Assembly (NCBI RefSeq): GCF_000002865.3
Contig: NW_001865068.1
Coordinates: 381,838 to 445,234, forward strand
Origin: Monosiga brevicollis MX1
Taxonomy: Eukaryota; Opisthokonta; Choanoflagellata; Craspedida; Salpingoecidae
DNA: 63,397 nucleotides
Reading direction: 5' to 3'
Shown here piece after piece: positions 11,462 through 22,478 of the stretch. Both the position numbers and the translations under genes were made by a program. Below the pieces are notes generated by a model that searched no databases, had not been told where the DNA came from, and saw nothing but the letters and a program-made list of their open reading frames with translations. The stretch's first letter is position 1. Every line of letters begins with the position of its first letter.

Positions 11462-12616
11462 TCAATGAGATTCGACATGGCAGAGCATATTGCAGGGCTG
11501 TGAGTGTTGGACGGCCTTGTGAGCAAGGCCTGGAATTGGTCCGAGAGGGGAACGCACAGTTGTAAACTGGGGTGTGGATGCCGTGGTCGATAGATCAGAC
11601 AGTCCATCCTGGGCCTGCTGGGCCTCCACGGCAGCCTGGGCCTGGGAAAGGTTGAGCCAAGACATTGATGAGAGCCCTGTGCCACCTGCATCGTAAAAGG
11701 CCGCGCTCAAATCCAAAGAATGACGGTCGCACCTTGTCCAAAAGCTCTTGTTGAAGCTTAAGGAGTGCTTCTGTATCCTGTGCTCCGACATGAACAAAAT
11801 GGCCCCGCGAGTTTGTCTGATGAGTGAAGCCAAGCGCCAAGTAAACACGCAGAAAGCCCACGGTCACCAGAGCAAGCATCCACGCACGGCTTCGTCGACA
11901 CGATGGGCTTCGCGTTTGGCTTGACGCTTGGCCTTTTTTGCCTGAAGTAGAGAGGGGGTCGAGTCAGCTCTAACATAGAATGGCTGAGCTACCCCAGGGC
12001 AGCCGGCGCACCCAAACAGAATGCCGGGAGATGACGATGGATGGGTGGGAGACGTACGCTTTGCTCCGCATGCAATGATTTGCCGAGCGCCCCGGTAATC
12101 TTCAGGAATCGATGCATCTCGAGCTTCTAAAAAAAGGAGCACATGGATTTGTCAGGCGAGTCGAGGATAATTGAGAACGGGGTGTGACTGACTGCTCCGC
12201 ACAGCACGACGCTCGACCGGTACCTCGAGCGCCGTTAGAATGTCGGCTTCGGTGATGGTGTTCTTCCCCCGTTCGGTGCTGGCTTGCACCGCCTCGGACG
12301 TGATGAGCCGCACAAACTCTACGCTCACGACCAGTGGGGATGAGTTCCTGTGTTTCGTTCCACTTTCTAGAATGGTCGGAGGAGCGAGCCCGTGAAAGGA
12401 CGAGACTGACCATTGAGCGATTCCAGCACAAGATCCTTGGTATCGGACGCCACCTTGACACCAGCTGGCGTCAGATCTTGCAGCAGATGCACCACTGTGG
12501 CTGTCCGGCAAGCAAGTCAAGTGAACACAGCCATCTATCTATCAATCCTTCCACCTCCCGATCCCGAGCAAGAAATGGAGAGGCTTACTCTTGGGTAACG
12601 AAGCCTCCGACGACAT
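11462..12616 (-). CDS. DR1: Dr1 / NC2-beta histone-fold transcription repressor
   Basis: NC2-beta pairs with NC2-alpha (DRAP1) through an H2B-like histone fold and clamps TBP on promoters, blocking TFIIA and TFIIB. The start at 12616 encodes MSSEASLPK. Spliced exons then give ATVVHLLQDLTPAGVKVASD, then KDLVLECAQEFVRLITSEAV and GKNTITEADILTALE, the three-helix histone fold of Dr1. A fourth exon reads EMHRFLKITGALGKSLHAEQ, equivalent to the alpha-C region. Further exons supply a Lys/Arg/Ala-rich helix (AKKAKRQAKREA), a helix containing LLKLQQELLDKA, and an Ala/Gln-rich repression tail (AQAAVEAQQAQDGL), as in animal Dr1. The 3' end is uncertain. The open frame runs to a stop at 11462, but a final exon starting near 11417 after a CCCGCAG acceptor is also possible. 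Confidence 0.85.
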
Positions 12617-12768
12617 GTTGCAGATCAAAGATCCACACAAGCCAATACCTTGGCGCGTCCAGCACCCGGCATCAACCCCGACACCGCCAACCACGACCAA
12701 CACCACCTCAACCAGCCATCCGCGCCTCGGCTACTTTGAAATTACCTCTGTAACTTTTATCAGTTCGT

Positions 12769-13220
12769 CTCCTCTCTCTCTCAAGCTCTCTCTCTCTCTC
12801 GCTCTCTTAAGTTCTCTCTAAAGCTCTCAAACTCTCTCTCTTAAGCTCTCAAGCTCTCTCAAGCTCTCTCTCAAGCTCTCTCTCTTCTCTCTCTCTCTCT
12901 CAAAAGCTCTCAAAAGCTCTCTCTCTCAAAAGCTCTCTCTCTCAAAAGCTCTCTCTCTCTCTCTCTCTCAAAAGCGCTCTCTCTCTCTTAAGTTCTCTCA
13001 AGCTCTCTCTCAAGCTCTCTCTCAAGCTCTCTCAAGCTCTCTCTCTCTCAAAAGCTCTCTCTCTCTCTCAAAAGCTCTCTCTCTTCTCTCTCTCTCTCTC
13101 TCAAAAGCTCTCTCTCTCTCTCAAAAGCTCTCTCTCTCTCTTAAGTTCTCTCAAGCTCTCTCCCAAGCTAAACTCTTTTGATATCACACACACACCCAGA
13201 CACACACACACACACACATA
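12769..13220. repeat. CT-rich minisatellite with AAGCT punctuation, then (CA)n
   Basis: About 400 bp is made almost entirely of CTCTCT runs broken at irregular intervals by AAGCTCT, AAAAGCTCT or TTAAGTTCT. The most regular stretch is 12890-13130, with units of about 14-24 bp. A short (CA)n tract follows at 13186-13219. The block sits between the divergent start codons of Dr1 (12616) and MTMR9 (13382). Confidence 0.9.
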
Positions 13221-13381
13221 GAGACGGAGTGCGGGCGGGCGGATCAAACTGCCGTGTCGGCGTGTGTCTCGTGTGGTTTGCCCGGGTGCTTGGAGCTTGC
13301 TATGAGACTTGGAGAGCCGTTTGGAGTGTGCTTTCCAGACAAGAGGTGTTTGTTTTTTTCCATCAGGCTGAGAGCGGCGTG

Positions 13382-16300
13382 ATGGACTCGGCCAAGTATA
13401 TTAAGCGGTCGCGAGTGGCAGGGGTGGTGGTCAGTTCCGATGGGGTCCATGTGCCGACCCGCGGCGCCGATGATTTCAAAGAGGGTGACCTTGCCCTGAC
13501 CGCGCACAACCTGATCTATGTGGCTGGCACTACTTTTGTCGAGGTACGCGTTGCTTTTTGACCCCTTGGCTGCAGAAGGAGCTCGCACATGCGTCCCATA
13601 CACATGGGCACCACCAGCACCCCGGTACAGCTTACACTGGCGCCCGCCGCTCATGGCCATAGCTCTTTCATACGCAAATCCTGCACACCGCCCACCGATC
13701 AACCGNNNNNNNNNNNNNNNNNNNNNNNNNNNNNNNNNNNNNNNNNNNNNNNNNNNNNNNNNNNNNNNNNNNNNNNNNNNNNNNNNNNNNNNNNNNNNNN
13801 NNNNNNNNNNNNNNNNNNNNNNNNNNNNNNNNNNNNNNNNNNNNNNNNNNNNNNNNNNNNNNNNNNNNNNNNNNNNNNNNNNNNNNNNNNNNNNNNNNNN
13901 NNNNNNNNNNNNNNNNNNNNNNNNNNNNNNNNNNNNNNNNNNNNNNNNNNNNNNNNNNNNNNNNNNNNNNNNNNNNNNNNNNNNNNNNNNNNNNNNNNNN
14001 NNNNNNNNNNNNNNNNNNNNNNNNNNNNNNNNNNNNNNNNNNNNNNNNNNNNNNNNNNNNNNNNNNNNNNNNNNNNNNNNNNNNNNNNNNNNNNNNNNNN
14101 NNNNNNNNNNNNNNNNNNNNNNNNNNNNNNNNNNNNNNNNNNNNNNNNNNNNNNNNNNNNNNNNNNNNNNNNNNNNNNNNNNNNNNNNNNNNNNNNNNNN
14201 NNNNNNNNNNNNNNNNNNNNNNNNNNNNNNNNNNNNNNNNNNNNNNNNNNNNNNNNNNNNNNNNNNNNNNNNNNNNNNNNNNNNNNNNNNNNNNNNNNNN
14301 NNNNNNNNNNNNNNNNNNNNNNNNNNNNNNNNNNNNNNNNNNNNNNNNNNNNNNNNNNNNNNNNNNNNNNNNNNNNNNNNNNNNNNNNNNNNNNNNNNNN
14401 NNNNNNNNNNNNNNNNNNNNNNNNNNNNNNNNNNNNNNNNNNNNNNNNNNNNNNNNNNNNNNNNNNNNNNNNNNNNNNNNNNNNNNNNNNNNNNNNNNNN
14501 NNNNNNNNNNNNNNNNNNNNNNNNNNNNNNNNNNNNACGATGATGTTCTCAAGAAGCGTCTCCAAATATCGCCAGAATGGTCGATTTCCCATGCTTTGCT
14601 TCCTTCATCCAAAAACCAAGGTTCGCCTCCACACACTGATCCCACTTCCCGCCTCAACCAGCTCCAAAATTTCCTGAAGCTGACGCCGCCCTTGCCCGTG
14701 GTTGCTCTTGGCTAGATGCCTTTGCTGCGTTCAGGACAACCCCTGGCAGGCTCCAGCGGCAAGCGCAAGTACGAGGATGAACAGATGCTGCGCATGGTGC
14801 TCAGCACGGCCGACGTCAAACAAGGCCTCATCTTAGACACCCGTACATCGAGTGTCGCGAGCACCCACCGCAGCAAGGTGACTGTTACTCTTTGCATGGG
14901 GGGGGGGGGTGTTCTCATGTTTCTTGCTCGAGCTATTTCGCCGCCAATTTGGCCCAGTGCATGCAATGCCCCATTCCCAATTTTCTTAACCGCACTTCAT
15001 GGTGCAATGAATAGGGTGGTGGTCTCGAAGTAATTGACAAGTACTACGGATGGAGTCGGAAAATGCTTGACATTGCAGCCTGGCCCATCCTTGCTGATTC
15101 CCTCTCCAAGCTGCTGGAAGCGTGTCAGGATCCCTCGCTAGACGCCAGCAAGTTTTTGGAAAAGGTCAGATGCCCCCCTCCACTACTCAGCCTTGCCGTG
15201 CCTTCCCTGGCTCATGGTGTTTCATTTCGAATTCTTCCACAGTTGAACGCGAGCAATTGGCTGAGCACGGTGCGCGATGCACTGTCCGCGGCCCTTCAAG
15301 CTGTCACCTGCTTGGAGCACGAACAGCAACCTGTCGTGGTCCACGGATCACATGGAACCGACATCACCTGCATTGTCGTGGCCCTGGCTCAATTGTACAT
15401 GGACCCATACTTTCGAACCTTGGAAGGGTGCGTCCAAGCGTCAGGAACAGGAACAGATCTCGAGTGCGCGCTTGAGATCTGGAAGCATGCCATGGTTCAC
15501 GACTTTGCTAATCAGTCCTTGTCGTGCCCTGCTTTTTTATATTTGGGCCTGTCGCCATGATGTATACTAGCTTTTGCAAACTAGTGGAGAAGGAGTGGCT
15601 ACATGCCGGCCACCCATTCGCATCGCGTTGGTCACCGTTGACACGCCACAACAAAACCGAACGTGCCCCGGTTTTTTTGCTCTTTCTCGATTGTGTTTAT
15701 CAGGTTTGCTTCGCGTGGTGCAACATATCCGTCCACTCGCTACGCCTAGCGCTGTTCCTCACAATCGCTCGCTGCTTGGCCTCGATACCAACAGAGCTAC
15801 TTTCAATTTTGCGCCGCTTTCGAGTTTAATGAGAGCTTCTTGATGGAGCTGTATATGCAGTCATACAGCTGTGTTTTCGGTAAGCGTGCGCTGACTTTAG
15901 CTGTTTTTGCTAACGTTTCCGGTGGACCTCACCTGCTGTTCCGTATGACAATAACAGGCACATTCGTCGGGGACTGTGAGGCCATGCGAGCTGCTGAGCA
16001 ATTGGACAAGAAGACTCGTTGCTTTTGGCGCCATGCCCTCTCGGTGAGATTTTGCGCAATGTCTGCACGCACCGTGTCCGCCTTTGCTGAGAACGCCGCG
16101 CAAATCAAGAGACGTACCCGAAGCCTGGCACCTGTCCTCACGAGTGACCAACATATTTGGTGCGCCCATACCCGCCCACAGCCAGAACAAAGGCCGCGGT
16201 TTGCCAACCCACTCTACGATGCCGCTGTAAACAAGGGAACAATCTGTCCTTCCCCACGACCTCAAGCCATCGTCCTTTGGCGCAACCTTTACTGCTGGCG

Positions 16301-16448
16301 CAGTTACTGGGAGCTGCCGCCCCTCGCAAGGCTGGCGGCTGAAGTGCGCGAATTGAAGGAGCAGGACCTTGCCGTGTCTCAAGAGCTGGAGGCACTTGAA
16401 GCTCAACTCGGAGCCACACACTTGTCCACGAACAAGTCAACGGCATGA
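13382..16448 (+). CDS. MTMR9: MTMR9-like inactive myotubularin (interrupted by assembly gap)
   Basis: MTMR9 is a catalytically dead myotubularin that binds and activates MTMR6/7/8, phosphoinositide 3-phosphatases of endosomes. Exon 1 (13382-13543) encodes the start of the PH-GRAM domain (MDSAKYIKRSRVAGVVVSSD). After the N run, exons give MPLLRSGQPLAGSSGKRKYE, then GLILDTRTSSVAS, a WPILADSLSKLLEAC helix and NASNWLSTVRDALSAALQAV. The active-site loop reads VVVHGSHGTDITCIVVALAQ. The catalytic Cys and Arg of CSDGWDRT are absent, as in MTMR9. Downstream come EWLHAGHPFASRW, PVFLLFLDCVYQ, FEFNESFLMELY and GTFVGDCEAMR. The C-terminal exon carries FANPLYDA, VLWRNLYCWRSYW and a coiled coil (LKEQDLAVSQELEALEAQL) before the stop at 16448. 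The reading frame appears broken next to the gap (see findings). Confidence 0.9.
13706..14536. other. Assembly gap (831 N)
   Basis: A run of N lies inside the MTMR9-like gene. It hides the rest of the PH-GRAM domain and the first part of the phosphatase-like domain. Confidence 0.99.
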
Positions 16449-16998
16449 ACCCCAAATCTCTGATCTACTTGTGGCGATGACCTTCTTTGTTCCTTTGTTT
16501 GTTTATTTGTTTTTGTGTGTGTCTGTGTCTCTTGGATTTTTGTTTCTTGCTTCTTTGGCGTTATTGCTGTGCTTTCTGTGCTTGTGCGCCACCTTGCTTT
16601 CTTTTCCGTGTCTGGTTCTTGTATTGCTACTTTGGTCGCGTTTCGTTGGCACTTTTTGTTTCTCTTTTAGGATACGCGCGTGTGGTCATGGCTGGTTGTT
16701 TGCTTGCTGACTTGCTGCAACGCGCTTGTTGTGTGCTTGAGGCCCACCTTGCTGTCTTGTCCTCTTCTGCTTCTCATGGCTTTCATGAGCGACTGAAAGA
16801 TGTGGCTTGGCACTGTTTCTGGCATTGCTTTTGTGGTAGTTCCTCTTGTCTTTGCACGTGTGGCACTGCGCGGCTGCCCGAAATTTCTTTTGAGACTCTG
16901 CGTCAAAGAATGCCATGTCGTCTGCTCCAGAAGTTTTATTAATTCGATTGTATGGTAGATTGCTTTTCCACAGTTGATGCAAGCCACCTTGCTCCATC
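16449..16998. other. T-rich convergent intergenic spacer
   Basis: This lies between the stops of MTMR9 (+) and the short-chain dehydrogenase (-). It is T- and TG-rich (16480-16700) with no repeat array and no recognisable coding sequence. It is probably the two 3' UTRs. Confidence 0.55.
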
Positions 16999-18329
16999 TT
17001 ACCATGGGATCTCCGAACCGTCCCTGTCACGTGCAACGTTGGTGCATCGGTCTTGAGCATGAACCGAGGTTTGCAAATGGCAGCACGTTTGAAACAAAGC
17101 ACCCGGTGGCATGATCACAAAACTGACCAGGCATAAAAGCGACCAGAAAACTCTTTGGGATCTTCTGCACGGTTGAGAACGTTGCTCAGTAGTTGTCCAA
17201 CAGCAAATTCTGTTGTGAAGAGTTTTTCCGACTTGACGTTGCTCTGGCGGGAAAAGCATGCAAGTCGGCGACAAGATCAACGGACTGTTGTCGCGAAACA
17301 TGATACGTCGTTTGAGCGGCTGCAAGCACAATCTCACCTGGAATGGCTTGGAAAGGTCGGTGGCGACTGTACCAGGGTGCATTTGAAGGACCGTAACATT
17401 CGGGTGAGTCCGACGAAATTCGTGGCTCAATGTCACGGCAAACTGATTCTGCGCCGCCTTGGAGGCCCTGTCTGTGGTGGTCATGGAGAGAATTGGCAGG
17501 GCAAGAAACCAAGGACGTGAGGCAAGTGTTTTTCCGCGGGATCAGAGTGGTACTGGGCCACACGAGCAGCACTCGCGATCACCAGTTGTCCAACGCACAA
17601 GAATACCAGCCACCCAGACGGTTGTCAGAGATGGAGCCAATGCGAGCAGAGATGGAGGCCAAAATGGCGTGTTCGTCGTGCTTGAGTAAACTAGACGCAA
17701 GCAGGGCCGGTGAGTGGGGAATCATTTCCGGCATCCTATCAATTGACTTCTGAACGAGAAGGAAGCCCAGAACGGCTGATAGATGAGACGAGGCCCAACG
17801 TCATATCACATACGGTGCCAGTTCCTGGGCCATGAGAATCGGACCGAAAGCATTGATCTATCCAGAGCAGAGAGCGCACACATAAGATGAGCGTGTTGAG
17901 GCACATTGTGGAAACGGCTCTGCAGCAACATCAGACGGGGTACGAGAGGACAGGGTTTGATCAAACCTGGAAGTTGCGCAACATGAACTGATAGTCAAGC
18001 TCTGGGAGGGACTTTTCTGGCAAGTGCCGGTCTGCTGCTGAATGCAAGAAGCCTGCACAGTTGAGGACCAGGTGGAACGGCGCCTGATGCTCACCGCGAA
18101 TGGTCTCGCCAGCTGTCTTGATGCTGGCAGCACTGGTCAAATCCAAAGGGTAGAGGTGGAGGCGGTCAGAGTTTTGCCGCTGCAGCTCTTGCAAATCCTC
18201 ACTCTCATCGGGACGTCGGCAGGTCGCAACGACCGTGTCCACATGAGACAAGGCCAAAAGACGTTTGACAAACTCCAACCCGATACCCCGAGAGCCGCCT
18301 TGAACAAGGCACTGCCGCCACCCCTGCAT
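16999..18329 (-). CDS. Short-chain dehydrogenase/reductase, C-factor (CsgA)-like
   Basis: A classical-type SDR of unknown substrate. The exon starting at 18329 reads QCLVQGGSRGIGLEFVKRLL, a Rossmann nucleotide-binding turn with GGSRGIG in place of TGxxxGIG. LDLTSAASIK and LVLNCAGFLH (the NAG motif as NCAG) follow. The next exon gives FGPILMAQELAP. Joining the exon that ends at 17599 to the one starting at 17471 gives GGWYSYRASKAAQNQFAVTL, the catalytic YxxxK, with the Tyr codon itself split by the intron. VLQMHPGTVATDLSKPF and a final WDGSEIPW follow; such endings are typical of bacterial-like C-factor/YbbO-type SDRs. The stop TAA is at 16999-17001. An upstream in-frame ATG at 18404 would add 25 residues; the inner one fits the family better. 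No targeting signal is obvious. Confidence 0.85.
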
Positions 18330-18617
18330 CGCGATGTCTGAGGTCGCCTCTGAAGTGTCCTTGGTCCAACTTTCGATCTGATGCAGCAAAATGCTCGAGC
18401 ACAACAGACGCTCTGTGATTGCTTTGAGAATAAATGCCCCCCACGAGCAATCAACCTGTGTTTACCCCAAGTACCCTGCATGCAATCAGCTCAGCAGGCT
18501 GTGCTTGACCGCACTCACAGCGCCAAGGCATCAAAAATTGCGACCCAAGATGAAGCAGCAATGGGACATTGCAGTCCAGCCCCAAAAACCACAAAAAAGG
18601 GCTCCAGCTTCATGAGT

Positions 18618-18655
<38 letters not shown>

Positions 18656-19293
18656 TAACTTTTCGTTGAGTTTTCATGTGATTATGATGATTATTTCCGG
18701 TCGTTTGACTGTTGGGCGGGCTGAGGAGGATAGGATTGAAGTATGTGTGTGAGTGCGTGTGCGCGTGCGTGTGTGTGTGAGTGGGGGTGGGGGAGCACAA
18801 TCGATGGTTGCCATAAGGAAGTCGACAGAATTTCAAGTCAAGAGAGTCATTGTCTACCATTCCAAAAAACAAGAGGATGAGAAAATGTTCGCGGCAAATC
18901 CAAACTGTGAGTCGATTTTCATGCAGTCGCCGCTACTACAGCTTAGCTCAAGCGTCTTCTTCCTCGCTCAATACTCTTAACAATTGCGTCTGCCAAGTCC
19001 CGCGCCCTCTTCATCTTTGATTGAGCATTTACGTTCTTTTTAGCTACATGTCTAGTCTCTGGCTGCCATCGGGCTGAATCAGGCTCCATGATGATCGAAT
19101 TTGGGGAAATTTGACTTTCAAAGACTAGAATCTGGACACTGAAGAGCAGCACGGATTGTGCTCCTGTGTGTCTGCATGACCCTTGCACAGATGAGCTGTG
19201 ACGCGTGTGGAGGCACGGGAGAAAACGTCAACCAAGAAAGTGAATTCGAGTCTGCGTTGCAAGGCGACTCGGAGCAGGTCAATGCTCCAAGCC
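18330..19293. other. Intergenic region with (GA)n and GT-rich tracts
   Basis: This is the upstream flank of the SDR gene and the 3' flank of the TRA2-like gene. It contains (GA)n at 18623-18649 and a GTGTGAGTGCGTG-type stretch at 18742-18786. No exon with family resemblance was found. Confidence 0.5.
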
Positions 19294-21218
19294 TCAGTAG
19301 CGAGCATGGTCTCGCTGTGGGGGTGGGGCGGCCCGCACATAATCACGCGTCGGGGGTGGGGCGACACCCACATAGTCGAGGCCGGTAGCTGGGGCTGCTC
19401 GAGTGTGCTCACGCTCGTAGCCGCGAGGAACAGGGCGCTCGTAAGCTTCTTGACGAGGCGATGGCGCCCTCCGATATTGCGCATCACGTTCTCGGGGTAA
19501 AGGGTCGCGCAGCTCCCCAGTGCGCGAGGGCGGAGCCATCGGTTCGCGACGGTAGGCATCGTGCATATAGTGCGGCTGGTCGTGGCTGTAAGTTGAGGTG
19601 TGCATCTCTCGTGGAGGTGGGGCATCACGGGTATAGTTGGAGTGAGACGGACGGACTTGGCCACTGGCATAGTCTGCTTGAGGCGGCACGTAGGCAGTGC
19701 TGGATGACAACGGCTCACGGCTGCGGCTACTATCGCTGGCATAGGTGGATGATCCGTAGCGGTCAAACGCCTGGCGTGCCTCTGGCGGGGGTGGGGCTAT
19801 GCGCTGGTCGTACGCCCTGAAAAGCGTGGCACATCGCAACGGTCAGACTCGACACGCATGTACAATTTCATCAGATACTTGCTAATTCGCTAATTCTTGA
19901 TAGCTGTACAATATCAACACAATCACCAACCTGGAGGGGCCATCAGCACGGCGGTCTGCGTCGTAGGCTGGGGTTGGGAAGTCTCGCTACATGCATGGAT
20001 AATGTCACCGGCATCAGACCATGAATCTTTTCACCAGACGAGGCAGGCAGCGTGTGGTTTTGCTTGCTCCTCCGTCTACCCGGCAGATACATAAGGCGGT
20101 GTAAAATAGGAGGCTTACGCGGGCTGGCGAAGGTCGCTCCATCAAGCGAGGCGGAGGCTGTCCTGCATATGGATCGGTCGTGGTAGGCTGTCTGTGTTCT
20201 GGGTACCAGGGTCTATCACGGTCATCAAAACGGGGCCGATCGCGGTCATCGAAGCGGGGTCGATCGCGGTCATCGAAGCGGGGCCGATCACGGTCATCAA
20301 AACGGGGCCGATCGCGGTCATCGAAGCGGGGTCGATCGCGGTCATCGAAGCGGGGCCGATCGCGGTCATCGAAGCGGGGCCGGTCGCGGTCATCAAAGCG
20401 GGCCCGGTCGCGGTCATCAAAACGGGGCCGATCACGGTCACGAAGGTCATCTCTGTAAGCGTCGTTGCAGGGTGGAAGGTGAAGCTGAGGGCAACGCAAA
20501 GAATACTCGACTGAAAACAGCACACGGTATGACAATATGAACTAGAGGGTACGATCAAAGAGGCAAGGAGCCACTGGCGCAGGCTAGCATTGCAGGGCAA
20601 GGGCTCGACGGCTTTGGGTAGTTTTGCGCCCTTGGACGTAGAGGCAGTAGCGTTGGGTACTCACGGGAATCTCCGCGGTTGTCGGGTAAAATCGTTTTCA
20701 CGCCGTCCTTTGTAGGTACCCGGGCTCGGCGACCAGCCACGCGAGCGCCGCGCTTGCTCCATGACAAAGGGCCGTCCACAGATAAGTGCATCCTTGAGTT
20801 CGATCCGGGCCCGCAATGCATCCTCTGGGTTGGCGAATTTCACAAAACCAAAGCCCTGTGATCGCTGAGTGCGCACATCCATGTGGACCACCACCTGTTC
20901 CAGCTGATCATCGCCATGGGTTTGCAAAGCAGCACGTCATTGGTCGAGGCATCGAGAAACAAGAGGCGGGGTGCGTGTCAGGCCAGTGCAGTATCGAGAT
21001 GTTCCAAGGGCGTGCGCAAGGTTGCCAGAGAGGCAAAGCGTTGGCCACAGAGAATTTCCTTTGAACAGCTCAGTTGTCAGAGCGTGAGGCAGAGGCAGAT
21101 GTACCTTGCCAATTGGTTCAAAGGTGGCACGAAGGTCAGCGTCGGTGGCTTCATAAGCGAGGCGTCCAATAAACAGATTGCGCTGACTTTTTGCCGGACT
21201 GAGAAGGATGGGGGACAT
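19294..21218 (-). CDS. TRA2: Transformer-2 (TRA2)-like SR splicing regulator
   Basis: TRA2 proteins bind GA-rich exonic enhancers and promote splice-site choice. The start at 21218 leads straight into one [23 protein letters not shown] carries RNP2, and [20 protein letters not shown] plus [10 protein letters not shown] carries RNP1. An intron separates them. After the RRM comes [21 protein letters not shown], matching the linker after the TRA2 RRM (RPHTPTPGIYMGRP in animals), which separates this from other SR proteins. The C-terminal half is disordered. It has a tandem octapeptide tract of the DRDRPRFD kind, then an Arg/Pro/Tyr/Ser-rich tail with repeated RAAPPP units, ending at 19294. Animal TRA2 also has an N-terminal RS domain; I found none, so a missed upstream exon is possible. 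Confidence 0.8.
20212..20450 (-). repeat. Coding 24-bp minisatellite in the TRA2-like gene
   Basis: About ten near-identical 24-bp units encode the octapeptide DRDRPRFD on the minus strand. Copies differ mostly by silent changes, with one RPRF to RARF variant. The array sits in the disordered region behind the RRM. Confidence 0.9.
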
Positions 21219-21986
21219 GGCAGGTTATGCAGACAGGGCAGACATCATGAATCCCAAGATGGTCGGAGCAGCAAGCCATGGCTCATGGTTGACAGGTCGC
21301 AGGCTTGAGATGACTCGAAGGTGGACTTGGGGATAAACTCGAAGCATGTGTTTGAGTGGTGTCTGGGAGGGTTGCACAGCGATGAATTCGCAGGTTGGCT
21401 GGCTGATGCTCCAGTGTCTGATGTTTGTTGGAGGCCCCCCCCTGACAGAAGGGGCACGCCACTGCGCGTATGACTGATCCGGCGTGGTTCATATTTGTGT
21501 GGACGCAAACCCTTTGGTGGGAAGTGTATGTTTGTCATTGGGCGAACGGAGTGTGCACCGCTTTCCATGTAAAAGTCTGCTTCCGTTCAGAAAAAACCTC
21601 AAGCAACGCAGTGACACTGCACGCACTCGGTTCGAATATGAGCCTGTTCTGCCCGTTGAGCGCCGTCATCCAAGCGGGGCGGCGCAAGCCGGTGGGATCC
21701 ATCATGTCGCGGCGCTTCGGCCACTGCCGTCTCAAACCGGGAAGCCTGGAGACCCGCACAGACGACAACATCAAAAAGCCACTGCCCTGCTCTTGCCCTC
21801 GACATGTGGCTTCATTCACATACCTCTGCTCCCGTGGCCATGGCACCGATGTAACAACTGCCGCTACCACCAAACTTTACCCAAAACTGCACGCAATAAA
21901 GCTGCCACTGTCACTGGGCACGGTCACTGGGCACGGTCACTGGGCACGGTCACTGCCACTGCCGCTGCCAAAAGCTTCAAGCAAAT

Positions 21987-22018
<32 letters not shown>

Positions 22019-22248
22019 GTTCTAGTTGATAAAGTATTTTACTTCTGTAACATGATGTGAGAGTCTGTTGATCGCACATCATCTCTCTGGTGTGCGTGTG
22101 TGAACATGAACACTTCTCTGATAAAACGCAATAAATTGTTTACTTCTCTTTATTCTCATTACTTCACACATGTCGGTCTGATGAGCACCTGTATCACTCT
22201 CTGAGTCTCAACTTGCACATCTACCCTTCTCTGACTTTTCTTCATCCC

Positions 22249-22297
<49 letters not shown>

Positions 22298-22307
22298 GAT
22301 CAGATCG
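21219..22307. promoter_or_regulatory. Divergent intergenic region between TRA2-like and PPT1
   Basis: Promoters of both flanking genes should lie here. It holds three tandem copies of a 13-bp unit TCACTGGGCACGG (21911-21949), (AC)n at 21987-22016, an AT-richer stretch around 22100-22160 and (CT)n at 22254-22294 that stops 14 bp before the PPT1 ATG. A conserved exon was not recognised, though an upstream exon of the TRA2-like gene could be hidden near 21300-21720. Confidence 0.55.
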
Positions 22308-22425
22308 ATGATGAAGATGATGCGTGCGATGATTTTGGCAGCGGTGGCGCTGTCAGCCCTGGTCGCGGCCAATCCGCGGCCGACCGTGATCTGGCACGGC
22401 ATGGTATGTTGGATCTTACTTTTTG

Positions 22426-22478
<53 letters not shown>

